NCBI GenBank assembly: GCA_964416305.1
Contig: CAYQDM010000008.1
Span: 53,259-117,258, forward strand
Direction: 5' to 3'
DNA from: Acidaminobacter sp964416305
GTDB lineage: Bacteria > Bacillota > Clostridia > Peptostreptococcales > Acidaminobacteraceae
DNA: 64,000 nucleotides
Shown: piece after piece, positions 1-8,165 of the stretch
How the letters are laid out: every line of letters begins with the position of its first letter
Position numbering within the stretch: position 1 is the first letter of the stretch
Translations under genes and position numbers: made by a program
The notes under the pieces: generated by a model
What the model was told of the DNA's origin: nothing
Seen by the model: only the letters and a program-made list of their open reading frames with translations
Database searches by the model: none

Positions 1-18
1 CAGAGAAGACTTTCCTGT

Positions 19-28
19 GACCATCGGC
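19..28 (+). repeat. GACCATCGGC motif, intergenic copy
   Basis: Exact copy preceded by T and followed by A, so it matches the full YGACCATCGGCA consensus. It lies upstream of the first gene. The rest of bases 1-71 holds only the ribosome binding site of that gene. Confidence 0.85.
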
Positions 29-71
29 AGGGTCTTTGTATTTATCATTCCTACTACGAAAGGAGCCTGTC

Positions 72-1505
72 ATGTTCAGCCTGATTGACGACAAGAATCT
101 CAGCATCATCCTGGACCATGTGTCTGATGGCATCCAGATTATCGACATTGAGGGGCGCCTGGTCTTCTGCAACCGGCTGGCGGCCATGCTTGATGATATC
201 AACATCGAAAATTCCCTGGGCAAGCATCTCTTCGAAATCTATCCCTCACTGGACGAGGAGAACAGCACCCTTTACAAAGTGCTAAGGACCGGCATCCCCA
301 TTTACAACCACGAGCAGACCTTCACCACCTACAAGGGCAAGAAAGTCGCCACCGTCAACACCACCCTGCCCGTTCGAAAGAACGGCCACCTGGTGGGCGC
401 CATGGAGATTTCACACGACGTTTCCGCCGTCATGGCCCTCAGCGAAAAGGTCGTCACCCTCCAGAACAAGATGTATGGGTCAAAAGACACCACCGCCTCG
501 GATGACGCCCATTTCACCTTTGACGACATCGTCACCCGAAACGCCCGCATGCTCACCGCCAAGTCCATGGCCATGAGGGCTGCCCGCATCGATTCCCCCG
601 TCATGATTTGGGGCGACACCGGCACCGGCAAGGAGCTCTTCGTTCAGGCCATTCACAACGCCGGCGGCAGGAAGAAGCGGCCGTTCATCGCTCAAAACTG
701 CGCCGCGCTGCCCGCCTCCCTGCTGGAAGGCATCCTCTTTGGCACCACCAAGGGCGGCTTCACCGGCTCCACCGACCGCCCCGGCCTGTTCGAGACCGCG
801 GACGGCGGCACGCTCTTCCTGGACGAGATCAACTCCATGCCTCTGGAGCTCCAGGGCAAGCTCCTGCGCGTCCTCCAGGACGGCACCTTCCGACGCGTGG
901 GCGACACCCGCACCCGCCACGTGGACGTCAAACTCCTGACCGCCACCAATATTGAGCCTCTGGAGGCCGTCCGACTGGGCATGCTCCGCAGCGACCTCTA
1001 TTACCGCCTCAACACCATCACCCTGCACCTTCCGAAGCTCGTCGACCGCCGGGATGACATCCCCCTCCTCGTCGAGCACTTCATCAAAAAATTCAACGAC
1101 CGGCTCTACCTCAACGTCATGGGCCTCGACGAAGCCGCCTTCTCCGCCCTCATGCGCTACGACTGGCCCGGCAATGTCCGTGAGCTCGAGCACGTCATCG
1201 AGGGTGCCATGGGCATGATGGAAGGCCGCGAAATCACCCTGGACGACCTGCCCCAGTCCCTTCAGCGCTTTGCCCGGGAGAGCCGCAGAAGCACAACTTC
1301 AGAGACCAATACCAGATTGCCGATGGTCACAGCCCTCGCCAACCTCGAAGCGGAGTACATTGAGGAGGCCATGGCGCAGACGGGGGGCAACGTCACTCGT
1401 GCCGCAGAACTGCTGGAAATGCCCCGCCAGACCCTGCAGTCAAAGCTGAAAAAGATCAGGGAAACCGAAAACGCCGAAAATTCGGCGGTTGGAAGCGCTA
1501 AATAG
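72..1505 (+). CDS. Sigma-54-dependent PAS/AAA+/Fis transcription activator
   Basis: A 477-residue enhancer-binding protein that would remodel RNA polymerase-sigma-54. An N-terminal PAS domain (about residues 8-120) probably senses a small ligand. The AAA+ domain has a Walker A (GDTGTGKE, about 181-188), a GAFTGA-type loop written GGFTGS (about 227) followed by DRPGLFE, a Walker B ending FLDE, and the WPGNVREL block. The C-terminus is a Fis-type helix-turn-helix. The GGFTG and DRPGLFE forms are typical of the RocR-like amino-acid catabolism regulators. ATG 72 is chosen over an upstream TTG because AAAGGAG precedes it at the right distance. The next gene, kdd, has a sigma-54 promoter, so control of lysine fermentation is the likely job. 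The final A of GAFTGA is S here. The target is inference; the family is secure. Confidence 0.93.
   Translation: MFSLIDDKNLSIILDHVSDGIQIIDIEGRLVFCNRLAAMLDDINIENSLGKHLFEIYPSLDEENSTLYKVLRTGIPIYNHEQTFTTYKGKKVATVNTTLPVRKNGHLVGAMEISHDVSAVMALSEKVVTLQNKMYGSKDTTASDDAHFTFDDIVTRNARMLTAKSMAMRAARIDSPVMIWGDTGTGKELFVQAIHNAGGRKKRPFIAQNCAALPASLLEGILFGTTKGGFTGSTDRPGLFETADGGTLFLDEINSMPLELQGKLLRVLQDGTFRRVGDTRTRHVDVKLLTATNIEPLEAVRLGMLRSDLYYRLNTITLHLPKLVDRRDDIPLLVEHFIKKFNDRLYLNVMGLDEAAFSALMRYDWPGNVRELEHVIEGAMGMMEGREITLDDLPQSLQRFARESRRSTTSETNTRLPMVTALANLEAEYIEEAMAQTGGNVTRAAELLEMPRQTLQSKLKKIRETENAENSAVGSAK
1319..1328 (-). repeat. GACCATCGGC motif, inside CDS
   Basis: Exact copy on the minus strand near the 3' end of the sigma-54 activator gene, read there as L-P-M-V-T in the linker before the Fis domain. 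Confidence 0.8.
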
Positions 1506-1534
1506 GCAAAATGGGACGGGTTTTGGGTTGAAGT

Positions 1535-1544
1535 AACCATCGGC
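1535..1544 (+). repeat. GACCATCGGC motif, AACCATCGGC variant
   Basis: Variant with A for the first G, followed by A. It lies between the activator gene and kdd. Confidence 0.6.
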
Positions 1545-1614
1545 AGAAGGGTATTTAAAGAGTGGAAAAGAAATTTCGAGGAATAGAAACGTTGAAAATT
1601 GAAGCTTTGAAGGG

Positions 1615-1651
1615 AATCCCGAGTCCTAGATTCGGGATTTCGTTATTTTTT
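1615..1651 (+). terminator. Probable intrinsic terminator of the activator gene
   Basis: Inverted repeat AATCCCGA / TCGGGATT around an 8-9 nt loop, followed by a T-rich run. It ends immediately before the sigma-54 promoter of kdd and would insulate the two transcripts. Confidence 0.6.
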
Positions 1652-1667
1652 TGGCATGCCGATTGCA
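1652..1667 (+). promoter_or_regulatory. Sigma-54 promoter of kdd
   Basis: TGGCAT, 5 nt, TTGCA: the invariant GG and GC are spaced as in the -24/-12 consensus TGGCAC-N5-TTGCW. It is 66 nt upstream of the kdd start and directly downstream of a sigma-54 activator gene. Confidence 0.85.
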
Positions 1668-1732
1668 ATATAGAACCCCGACATACACAAACCAGGTGTT
1701 CGCACCTAATTCCATTAGCGGGGGTACATAAA

Positions 1733-2770
1733 ATGAAAACAGGTTGCAAATTCGGAACACACAGAGTCCTCGAACCGGTCGGCACGCTGCCGCAGCCGGC
1801 GCTCAGAATCGATAACACCATGGAGATCTACGACAACGAGATTTTGATCGACGTCCAGACCCTCAATATTGACTCTGCCAGCTTCACACAGATCAAGGAG
1901 CAGGCGGGCGGCGACCTTGCGAAAATTGAAGAAATCATGATGGGCATTGTCGCAGCGCGCGGCAAGCACCACAACCCGGTCACCGGCAGCGGCGGCATGC
2001 TGATTGGCATGGTCAAGGAAATTGGCCCTGCCCTTGCTGGCAAGATCGACCTGAAGGTCGGCGACAAGCTGGCGACGCTGGTGTCCCTGTCCCTCACACC
2101 GCTGAAGATCAACAAGATCAAGGAAATCCGCAAGGACATTGACCAAGTGGACATTGATGGTCAAGCGATCCTCTTTGAAAGCGGCATCTACGCGAAGCTT
2201 CCTGAAGATATGCCGCAAAACCTTGCCCTTTCTGTCCTCGACGTCGCCGGTGCACCTGCGCAAACCGCGAAGCTCGTCAAGGAAGGCGATACGGTCCTCG
2301 TTCTGGGCGGCGCTGGCAAGTCCGGCATGCTGTGCCTCTACGAAGCTAAGAAAAAAGCGGGTCCATCCGGCAAAGTCATCTGCTACGGCCGCAGCGAGAA
2401 GTCCATGGAGCGCGTGAAGCGCGCAGGCCTTGCCGATGTTCTCATCACCGGCGACGCAACCAAACCGGTTGAGATCCTCGAAAAAGTCCGTGAAGCCACT
2501 AACGGCGAAATGTGCGACGTCACCATCAACTGCGTCAACATCACGGGCACAGAAATGTCCAGCATCCTGGCGACTAAAGACACTGGCGTCATCTACTTCT
2601 TCTCCATGGCGACCAGCTTCACGGCGGCTGCTCTTGGCGCTGAGGGCGTTGGCATGGATACGACGATGATCATCGGCAATGGCTACACGAAGGGCCATGC
2701 GGAGTGCGCGCTCAACTGCATGAGGGAGAGCGAAGTGCTTAGGGAGATTTATACAGAGTTGTACGCCTAA
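1733..2770 (+). CDS. kdd: L-erythro-3,5-diaminohexanoate dehydrogenase
   Basis: A 345-residue NAD(P)-dependent oxidative deaminase of anaerobic lysine fermentation. It converts L-erythro-3,5-diaminohexanoate to 5-amino-3-oxohexanoate plus ammonia. The N-terminus (KTGCKFGTHRVLEP) and the block VTGSGGMLIG are characteristic of Kdd. A Rossmann nucleotide-binding turn (LVLGGAGKSG) lies near residues 187-198, and the length fits the family. ATG 1733 is chosen because an upstream in-frame extension would run into the promoter. The ribosome site (GCGGGGG) is only moderate. The gene stands alone behind a sigma-54 promoter and ends in a long hairpin that overlaps the stop codon. KamA and KamDE, which make its substrate, follow at 4-11 kb. 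Confidence 0.93.
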   Translation: MKTGCKFGTHRVLEPVGTLPQPALRIDNTMEIYDNEILIDVQTLNIDSASFTQIKEQAGGDLAKIEEIMMGIVAARGKHHNPVTGSGGMLIGMVKEIGPALAGKIDLKVGDKLATLVSLSLTPLKINKIKEIRKDIDQVDIDGQAILFESGIYAKLPEDMPQNLALSVLDVAGAPAQTAKLVKEGDTVLVLGGAGKSGMLCLYEAKKKAGPSGKVICYGRSEKSMERVKRAGLADVLITGDATKPVEILEKVREATNGEMCDVTINCVNITGTEMSSILATKDTGVIYFFSMATSFTAAALGAEGVGMDTTMIIGNGYTKGHAECALNCMRESEVLREIYTELYA

Positions 2771-2803
2771 TCCTTTCTGCAACGCAGAAAGGATCAGGCG
2801 TAC
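2761..2803 (+). terminator. Long hairpin overlapping the kdd stop codon
   Basis: A 20 bp stem (GTACGCCT... / ...AGGCGTAC) with one mismatch and a 3 nt loop starts inside the last kdd codons. No T-run follows directly, so it may be a 3' stabilising or Rho-independent-like structure rather than a classical terminator. Confidence 0.6.
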
Positions 2804-2805
2804 TG

Positions 2806-2846
2806 GTAATAGATTTGCGGAGCGGACAGCGCAGCGAATCTATTAC
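2806..2846 (+). repeat. Hairpin 13 bp stem
   Basis: GTAATAGATTTGC / GCGAATCTATTAC, paired throughout with one G-U. The loop region contains GCGGACAGCGCAGCG-like sequence resembling the tail of the elements at 48.1 and 61.4 kb. Confidence 0.65.
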
Positions 2847-2967
2847 AGTGGAGTGTGTCCCGTGAGGTGAAGGAAGGACAAGGAAGGACAAGGAAGGAAA
2901 ATGGCGCTCTGCACCATTTTCCGGGTGGTTTTTCGTACCTTAAGCGTAACTTACACCTTCTTCTTTT

Positions 2968-3008
2968 CCGTACCTGTCACCGTTTTTGAAGTTAATGAAG
3001 TTGTTTTT
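2968..3008 (+). repeat. GTACCTGTCACC...GAAGTTGTTT repeat
   Basis: CCGTACCTGTCACCG followed by GAAGTTAATGAAGTTG, almost the same as the segments at 24529-24568 and 24934-24972. A shorter relative with the palindrome GTACCAGGTAC is at 3068-3093. Confidence 0.75.
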
Positions 3009-3171
3009 GCTGAAAGCAAGTAATTTCAATCTTCTCAAGTTTGTTTAACGTCGCTGTTCCGAAAATTGTACCAGGTACGGTTCGAAGTTGTTGTCGGCGA
3101 CCGACGCAATTATTTCAAATGAAATTTTGTCAAATCAGAGACTTGGGAATGCGGATGTGGGATGCAAGGAA

Positions 3172-3249
3172 GGAAAATGGCGCTGCGCGCCGTTTTCCCT
3201 CGACTGAATCAAGCGGAAGGCAATCAGCGCGGAGCGCCGATTGGCCTCC
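3172..3249 (+). repeat. Double-hairpin element, copy 1
   Basis: Hairpin one (GGAAAATGGCGC / GCGCCGTTTTCC, 12 bp) is followed by a 16 nt spacer (CTCGACTGAATCAAGC) and hairpin two (GGAAGGCAATC... / ...GATTGGCCTCC). The same plan with different stems recurs inverted at 62040-62115. Confidence 0.65.
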
Positions 3250-3289
3250 ATGGTTGTTTAGGACGGAGGTCGCCTGCTGGATGGCGATG

Positions 3290-3318
3290 GTAAGCGATTT
3301 GTATCGCAAATCGCTTAC
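3290..3318 (+). repeat. Hairpin 12 bp perfect stem
   Basis: GTAAGCGATTTG / CAAATCGCTTAC with a 5 nt loop, followed by ATGGT. Confidence 0.65.
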
Positions 3319-3407
3319 ATGGTGTAAATGCTTCAATTTGTAAGTTTAACGAAGTTAGGCTGCGCACAACGAACATTCAGGCGAAAAAAACTACCAGACC
3401 ACGAGCC

Positions 3408-3470
3408 AATACTTTCAGCAAAGCTGTAAAGTATTAGCGAGGGCAAGACATTCGCTCGCGAATGTCTTGC
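3408..3470 (+). repeat. Two adjacent hairpins
   Basis: AATACTTT-CAGC / GCTG-AAAGTATT at 3408-3435, then GCAAGACATTCG / CGAATGTCTTGC at 3443-3470, again followed by ATGGT as at 3318. Confidence 0.6.
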
Positions 3471-3817
3471 ATGGTTAGGCTGTAAAGTTCATAGTTGTCA
3501 TTCCGGGTTACAGCCTGCAACGCTGCTAGGCGAAAAACCCAACCCGACCCTGCCGTGCTTTACCCGAAGCAAGCAGCACCCGTCAGGCTGTAACCGTGTT
3601 TGTCATAAGTGAACCCGAAGCAGAATGTTCTGCCCAACCACCACCACCCCACCAGGCCACCTCCGAAGCATACATAAGTGGAATCCGCGAATTCACAGCT
3701 CGAAGCGCTCCACCCAAAGCGCCTTGAGCAATCTTACATAAGCTTTCCCGAGCTCATTTGAACCATATCTACGTTCATACAACAGCATTTACCTTTGGGG
3801 TCTAAGTGGGCTTGAGT

Positions 3818-3827
3818 GACCATCGGC
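3818..3827 (+). repeat. GACCATCGGC motif, intergenic copy
   Basis: Exact copy preceded by T, in the gap upstream of kamA. With the inverted copy at 5238 it brackets kamA. Confidence 0.8.
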
Positions 3828-3962
3828 GACCCCTATAGTCATTTGGAGCTGTCTGTGGTGAAACCGCCAAAGGCGGGCTCTCATGATCGCACATCAAATC
3901 CTTGCCTTTAAGCATTATCAACAATTATTCAATCCCCATCCATCAGAAGGAGGCCATTCCAA

Positions 3963-5216
3963 GTGAAGTATTACAACGAGATTGAGCTCTGGAAAGACGT
4001 CACCGAGGAGCAGTGGAACGACTGGCATTGGCAGGTCCGCAACCGGATCACGACGCTGGAGGAACTGAAGAAGGTCATCAACCTGACCCAGGAAGAGGAA
4101 GAGGGGATCACGAAATCCCTGGAAATCCTGCGCATGGGGATCACGCCATACTACGCATCGCTCATGGACAAGAACGATCCAGGGTGTCCGGTGCGCATGC
4201 AGGCAGTGCCTACAATTCACGAGACGCACAAAAGCGCCGCGGACATGGACGACCCGCTTCACGAGGACGCGGATTCTCCTGCGCCGGGGCTGACGCACCG
4301 TTATCCGGACCGCGTGCTGTTCCTGATCACGGACATGTGCTCCATGTACTGCCGTCACTGTACGCGCCGCCGTTTCGCGGGGTCACAGGACCAGCAGTCG
4401 CCTATGGACAATATCAATAAAGCCATAGAATACATCAGAAATACACCGGTGATCCGCGACGTGCTCCTTTCCGGGGGCGACGCGCTGCTCGTTTCAGACG
4501 AGACACTGGAATACATCATCAAGAAGCTCAGAGAAATCCCTCACGTTGAGATTATCCGAATTGGTTCCCGTGTGCCGGTAGTTATGCCGCAGCGGATTAC
4601 CGACGACCTGGTCAATATGCTGAAGAAATATCACCCAATCTGGCTGAACACGCACTTCAACCACTCCAAAGAGGTGACACCAGAGTCGAAGGAAGCCTGC
4701 CGAAAGCTGGCGGACGCGGGCGTGCCGCTTGGCAACCAGTCCGTGCTTCTTCGCGGGGTCAACGACTGTGTTCACGTCATGAGGGACCTGGTGCACAACA
4801 TGGTCAAGATGCGCGTGAGACCTTATTACATTTATCAGTGCGACCTTTCCGTGGGCATCGAGCACTTCCGTACGCCTGTGTCGAAGGGGATTGAGATTAT
4901 TGAAGGCCTTCGCGGCCATACCTCCGGGTATGCGGTGCCGACTTTCGTCGTTGACGCGCCGGGCGGCGGGGGCAAGATTCCGGTCATGCCGCAGTACCTG
5001 ATCTCCATGTCGCCTGAGCGCGTGGTGCTCAGAAATTACGAGGGCGTTGTGACGACTTATACGGAGCCGTCCCCTTATCAGGAAGTCTGCCACTGCGACG
5101 TGTGCCAGGGCAAGAAGGCCCACAAGGTCACGGGCGTGGGCGGCCTCCTTCAGGGCAACCAGGTCAGCCTGGAGCTCAAGGAGCTGGACCGTTACAAGCG
5201 TACCCATCACGAGTAA
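3963..5216 (+). CDS. kamA: Lysine 2,3-aminomutase
   Basis: A 417-residue radical SAM/PLP enzyme that interconverts L-lysine and L-beta-lysine, the first step of lysine fermentation. The [4Fe-4S] motif is C126-x3-C130-x2-C133 (CSMYCRHC). The PLP lysine motif PGGGGK places Lys338 where the characterised clostridial enzyme has Lys337. A C-terminal CHCDVC segment matches the zinc-binding cysteines of the family. The GTG start at 3963 is chosen for the AGAAGGAGG site ahead of it. Its promoter was not recognised. It is separated from kdd by the hairpin-rich gap and from the kamB-E cluster by about 200 nt. EpmB/YjeK-type paralogs are shorter, so a catabolic KamA is strongly preferred. Confidence 0.96.
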   Translation: MKYYNEIELWKDVTEEQWNDWHWQVRNRITTLEELKKVINLTQEEEEGITKSLEILRMGITPYYASLMDKNDPGCPVRMQAVPTIHETHKSAADMDDPLHEDADSPAPGLTHRYPDRVLFLITDMCSMYCRHCTRRRFAGSQDQQSPMDNINKAIEYIRNTPVIRDVLLSGGDALLVSDETLEYIIKKLREIPHVEIIRIGSRVPVVMPQRITDDLVNMLKKYHPIWLNTHFNHSKEVTPESKEACRKLADAGVPLGNQSVLLRGVNDCVHVMRDLVHNMVKMRVRPYYIYQCDLSVGIEHFRTPVSKGIEIIEGLRGHTSGYAVPTFVVDAPGGGGKIPVMPQYLISMSPERVVLRNYEGVVTTYTEPSPYQEVCHCDVCQGKKAHKVTGVGGLLQGNQVSLELKELDRYKRTHHE

Positions 5217-5237
5217 TCCGTTCAAAGCGTATGGGGG

Positions 5238-5247
5238 GCCGATGGTC
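5238..5247 (-). repeat. GACCATCGGC motif, intergenic copy
   Basis: Exact core on the minus strand, 22 nt after the kamA stop. Confidence 0.8.
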
Positions 5248-5412
5248 GCGGAAATATCCCAATCCGCAGCAGTTGGAACTCTGGCTTCTGCGAGGGCTAT
5301 TGCCTCTGTTGTCGGTTTCCCATCCTTTCAAATTTTCTTGTTTTTAAGTGTTGAAATTGCGACATAAATATTTTGTATGACAACACACTTTTGTGCACAG
5401 GAGGTGACACAC

Positions 5413-6453
5413 ATGTCCATTCTGGATCTGATCCGAGGTAACTACCGCGTTGTGTCGGTGGTTGGCATGGCCAAGAATGCCGGGAAGACGTCTGCTCTGA
5501 ATGATATTTTGTACAGCGCCTTTGACGCGGGGATCAGGCTTGGGCTCACGTCCATCGGCAGAGACGGGGAACGGGTGGATGTGGTCACGTGCACGGAGAA
5601 ACCCATGATTTACATAGAGCGGGGCACGCTGATCGCTACCGCGGAGAGTCTGTTTCACTGCTCAGAGGCGAAGCTGGAGGTCCTGGAGATGACGGATTAC
5701 CAGTCGTCCCTGGGGCGGATTGTCATTGCGCGGGCGGTGAGCAGCGGGAACGTGGAGATTGGCGGGCCCGTGACGAACCTGGAGATCCGGGCGGTGTCGG
5801 AGCGCATGCTGGCGTTTGGGGCGGAGCTGGTGCTGGTGGACGGGGCTCTGGACCGCGTGTCCAGCGCGTCGCCGGCCATTACTGATGCGACGATTCTCTC
5901 GACGGGCGCGGTGCTGAGCCGGGACATGAACAAAGTGATCGAGCAGTCCATTCACCGGGTGCACCTGCTGCAGCTGGAGACGGTTGAAGATCCGGTGGTG
6001 CGGCTTTTGGCGGAGGAGTGTCTGGCGGAGTGGCAGATCGCGGTGATTGACGATATATTCGAGGTCAGAATCGTGGAAGCGAAAACGGCGCTGGGGGCGG
6101 GCATCAAGATTGCCGAGGTGCTGGATGAGCACGCGCGGTATATTGTACTGCCGGGGTCCCTGGTGACGAAGACCATGCGGGACCTGCTGGCGGCCAGCAG
6201 TCATTTCAAGGCGGTGACGCTTATTGTGCGGGATGCCACGAAGATTTTTGTGGACGCCCGGGACTGGCAGCTGTTTAAACGGGCCGGGCTCAGCGTCAAG
6301 GTTCTGGATCCGATCCGGGTGCTGGCGGTGACCATCAATCCCTACGCGCCACAGGGCTACTACTTTGATCCCAAGACCTTCAGGCGGCGCATGACGGAGG
6401 ATCTGCAGCCTATTCCGGTCTTTGATGTCATGGAAGGGGAGTCTGACTTATGA
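5413..6453 (+). CDS. kamB: P-loop NTPase of the lysine 5,6-aminomutase cluster (KamB-like)
   Basis: A 346-residue protein with an N-terminal Walker A, GMAKNAGKT (residues 18-26), and a Walker-B-like hydrophobic strand ending LVDGALD. The rest has no domain I recognise. Proteins of this type sit next to a MutS-like ATPase upstream of kamD-kamE in lysine fermenters. A role in assembling or reactivating the B12 enzyme is an inference from context. ATG 5413 is chosen over ATG 5377 because AGGAGGTG lies 7 nt before it. The stop overlaps the next start by four bases (ATGA), so translation is coupled. The symbol follows the usual cluster naming and is less certain than the family assignment. Confidence 0.75.
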   Translation: MSILDLIRGNYRVVSVVGMAKNAGKTSALNDILYSAFDAGIRLGLTSIGRDGERVDVVTCTEKPMIYIERGTLIATAESLFHCSEAKLEVLEMTDYQSSLGRIVIARAVSSGNVEIGGPVTNLEIRAVSERMLAFGAELVLVDGALDRVSSASPAITDATILSTGAVLSRDMNKVIEQSIHRVHLLQLETVEDPVVRLLAEECLAEWQIAVIDDIFEVRIVEAKTALGAGIKIAEVLDEHARYIVLPGSLVTKTMRDLLAASSHFKAVTLIVRDATKIFVDARDWQLFKRAGLSVKVLDPIRVLAVTINPYAPQGYYFDPKTFRRRMTEDLQPIPVFDVMEGESDL

Positions 6454-8138
6454 AGCCCTTCAGTCCTGAAGTGATTAAAAATTTGGATCTGGATGACATT
6501 TTCAACCGCATTGTGGTGCATACGCCCTATGGAGAGTCTGAGAAGAAGGCTATGGCGCCTTTTGGACCGGAGGAAACTACGGCGCTGATCGCAGAGCTTG
6601 ATAATGTCGAACGGATCACGGAACTTATTCGTGCCAACCGCTATGCTTTTGTGGACATGCGGGGCACGTTTTCGCGCGTTAAGGATTTACGAGGGACTTT
6701 CTTGCGTCTGAAGGCGGGGGAAGTTCTGGTGGTGACGGAGCTCTTCGAAGTGAAGATGCTGTCGCTGGCTATGAAGAAACTTTCTGAAACGGCTGTGCTG
6801 CTTAAAGGGCGCCTGCCTCTTGACGCCACGGTTCATGCGCTGCCGGAAGTGGACCAGCTGCTTGATCCTGCAGGCATTGGAACGCCGACCTTTTATATTT
6901 ATGATGATTACGCTGTGGAACTTAAGGGAGTCCGGGCGCGGTTAAGAGAGCTTGAAGATCAGATTATGCTGGAGCGAAAGCGCATCCGGGCGGGTCTGGA
7001 GGAGCGGCTGGGGGTCAAAGTCCGGCCGAGCGGCGAGCTGGCTGTGGGCAAGGATGACCGGGCTATGATTGAGCGGCTGAACGCTGAGCCCGACCTGGTT
7101 TACAGCGCTGAGACCTATGTGAATATTACTTACAGATTAAGAGGCAATGATGCCATTGACCACATGTGCTCCCTGGTGGAGGATCTGCGGGCCGAGGAGG
7201 AGTCTGAGGAGTTTGAGGTCAGAAAGACCCTGTCTCGGGCGCTTCGGGAGCTGCTGCCTTATCTGGAGGAGAACGTCAAGGCGATTGGGCGGCTGGATCT
7301 GCTGGCGGCCAAGGGCTACTTCGCCATAGGTTTTGACTGCGTCCGGCCGGATATCATCCCGCCAAAGACGGGTGCGGCTGAGGGTTTGGCTACGGGGGTA
7401 CTGGAAATCTTTGAAGGCCGTCACCTCAAGGTTGAACAGCAGATTAAGAAGGCTAAGGATACGGGCGCTGAGGGCGGACGGTATACCGCGGTCAGCCTGG
7501 GTCTGACCCCGGGTGTCACTTGTATTACCGGCGCCAACATGGGCGGCAAGACGGTGACCCTGAAGATGGTGGGCATGCTGACAGCTGTGGCCCAGTACGG
7601 CTTGTTTGTACCGGCCAAGGCTATGCGGCTGACGCCGCGGGCGTTTATTTACACTTCCATAGGGGACCTGCAGGACGTGGACCAGGGGCTTAGCACCTTT
7701 GGCGCGGAAATCCTGAAGGTGTCGGAGGCGGTGAAGCTGTCTGCCGGGCCTGGGCTGATTTTGATTGATGAGCTGGCCAGGGGGACGAATCCCAAGGAGG
7801 GCTTTGCCATTTCCATGGCCATTGTGAACCATTTAAAGCGTGCGTCTGCCATGACGCTGATTACAACCCACTTTGACGGCCTGGCGGATGCCAGGGATGT
7901 CAGGCACCTGCAGGTGCTGGGGCTGAGCTTTGTAGATTTTAAGTCCGTGATGCTGGAGATGGAAAACGATCCCGGGAAGGGGATCGAGCTTCTCAAGCGC
8001 TCCATGGATTACAGGCTGAAAGAAATTCATTCGCCGGAAGAGGTGCCAAAGGACGCGATTCAGATCGCCGCCCTGATGGGCCTGGATGAAAAGATTTTGG
8101 AAGAAGCGCGGAAGGTCCTCGTCACGCCGAGAGGCTGA
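6450..8138 (+). CDS. kamC: MutS-like ATPase of the lysine 5,6-aminomutase cluster (KamC-like)
   Basis: A 562-residue protein with the ATPase half of MutS: Walker A GANMGGKT (residues 361-368), Walker B/signature IDELARGTNP (about 438-447), and a preceding lever/clamp-like helical part. It lacks the N-terminal mismatch-recognition domain and the F-x-E motif, so DNA mismatch repair is unlikely. It overlaps kamB by four bases and is followed after 251 nt by kamD. The family is known to occur in lysine and ornithine aminomutase clusters. A chaperone or reactivation role for the cobalamin enzyme is inferred, not shown. Confidence 0.8.
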   Translation: MKPFSPEVIKNLDLDDIFNRIVVHTPYGESEKKAMAPFGPEETTALIAELDNVERITELIRANRYAFVDMRGTFSRVKDLRGTFLRLKAGEVLVVTELFEVKMLSLAMKKLSETAVLLKGRLPLDATVHALPEVDQLLDPAGIGTPTFYIYDDYAVELKGVRARLRELEDQIMLERKRIRAGLEERLGVKVRPSGELAVGKDDRAMIERLNAEPDLVYSAETYVNITYRLRGNDAIDHMCSLVEDLRAEEESEEFEVRKTLSRALRELLPYLEENVKAIGRLDLLAAKGYFAIGFDCVRPDIIPPKTGAAEGLATGVLEIFEGRHLKVEQQIKKAKDTGAEGGRYTAVSLGLTPGVTCITGANMGGKTVTLKMVGMLTAVAQYGLFVPAKAMRLTPRAFIYTSIGDLQDVDQGLSTFGAEILKVSEAVKLSAGPGLILIDELARGTNPKEGFAISMAIVNHLKRASAMTLITTHFDGLADARDVRHLQVLGLSFVDFKSVMLEMENDPGKGIELLKRSMDYRLKEIHSPEEVPKDAIQIAALMGLDEKILEEARKVLVTPRG

Positions 8139-8165
8139 GTGGTGGAGTTGGTGTAAATTTACACT

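Larger units (their letters stand above)
2804..3962. other. Gene-free region rich in hairpins and repeats
   Basis: About 1.2 kb without a believable gene between kdd and kamA. It contains at least six hairpins with unrelated stems: 2806-2846, 2896-2922, 3172-3249 (double), 3290-3318, 3408-3435 and 3443-3470. It also has three 10 bp direct repeats (AGGAAGGACA type, 2871-2900), two GTACC-type repeats (2968-3008 and 3068-3093), and recurring words such as TTAGGCTG, CCGAAGCA and CATAAGTG (3350-3740). A 100-codon open frame at 3041-3343 runs through the hairpins and is not credible. No kamA promoter was recognised. Confidence 0.75.

Noticed and set aside
2431..2440. GCCGATGTTC words (here and near 57777)
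   Set aside because: One mismatch inside the core and plain A-D-V codon use; not counted as motif copies.
3041..3343. Open frame of 100 codons upstream of kamA
   Set aside because: It runs through several perfect hairpins and a double-hairpin repeat, lacks a good ribosome site and has no protein-like pattern.
3354..3640. GTTAGGC and GCCCAAC words suggesting integron attC sites
   Set aside because: The R'/R'' pairs are not in the order and spacing of a folded attC, no cassette genes lie between them, and no integrase is present.
5551..5560. TCCATCGGCA in kamB as another motif copy
   Set aside because: First two bases differ from the consensus and it encodes a conserved-looking S-I-G; not counted.
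6450..8138. MutS/MutS2 DNA repair gene
   Set aside because: The mismatch-binding N-terminal domain and the Smr nuclease domain are both absent and the gene is embedded in the aminomutase cluster.
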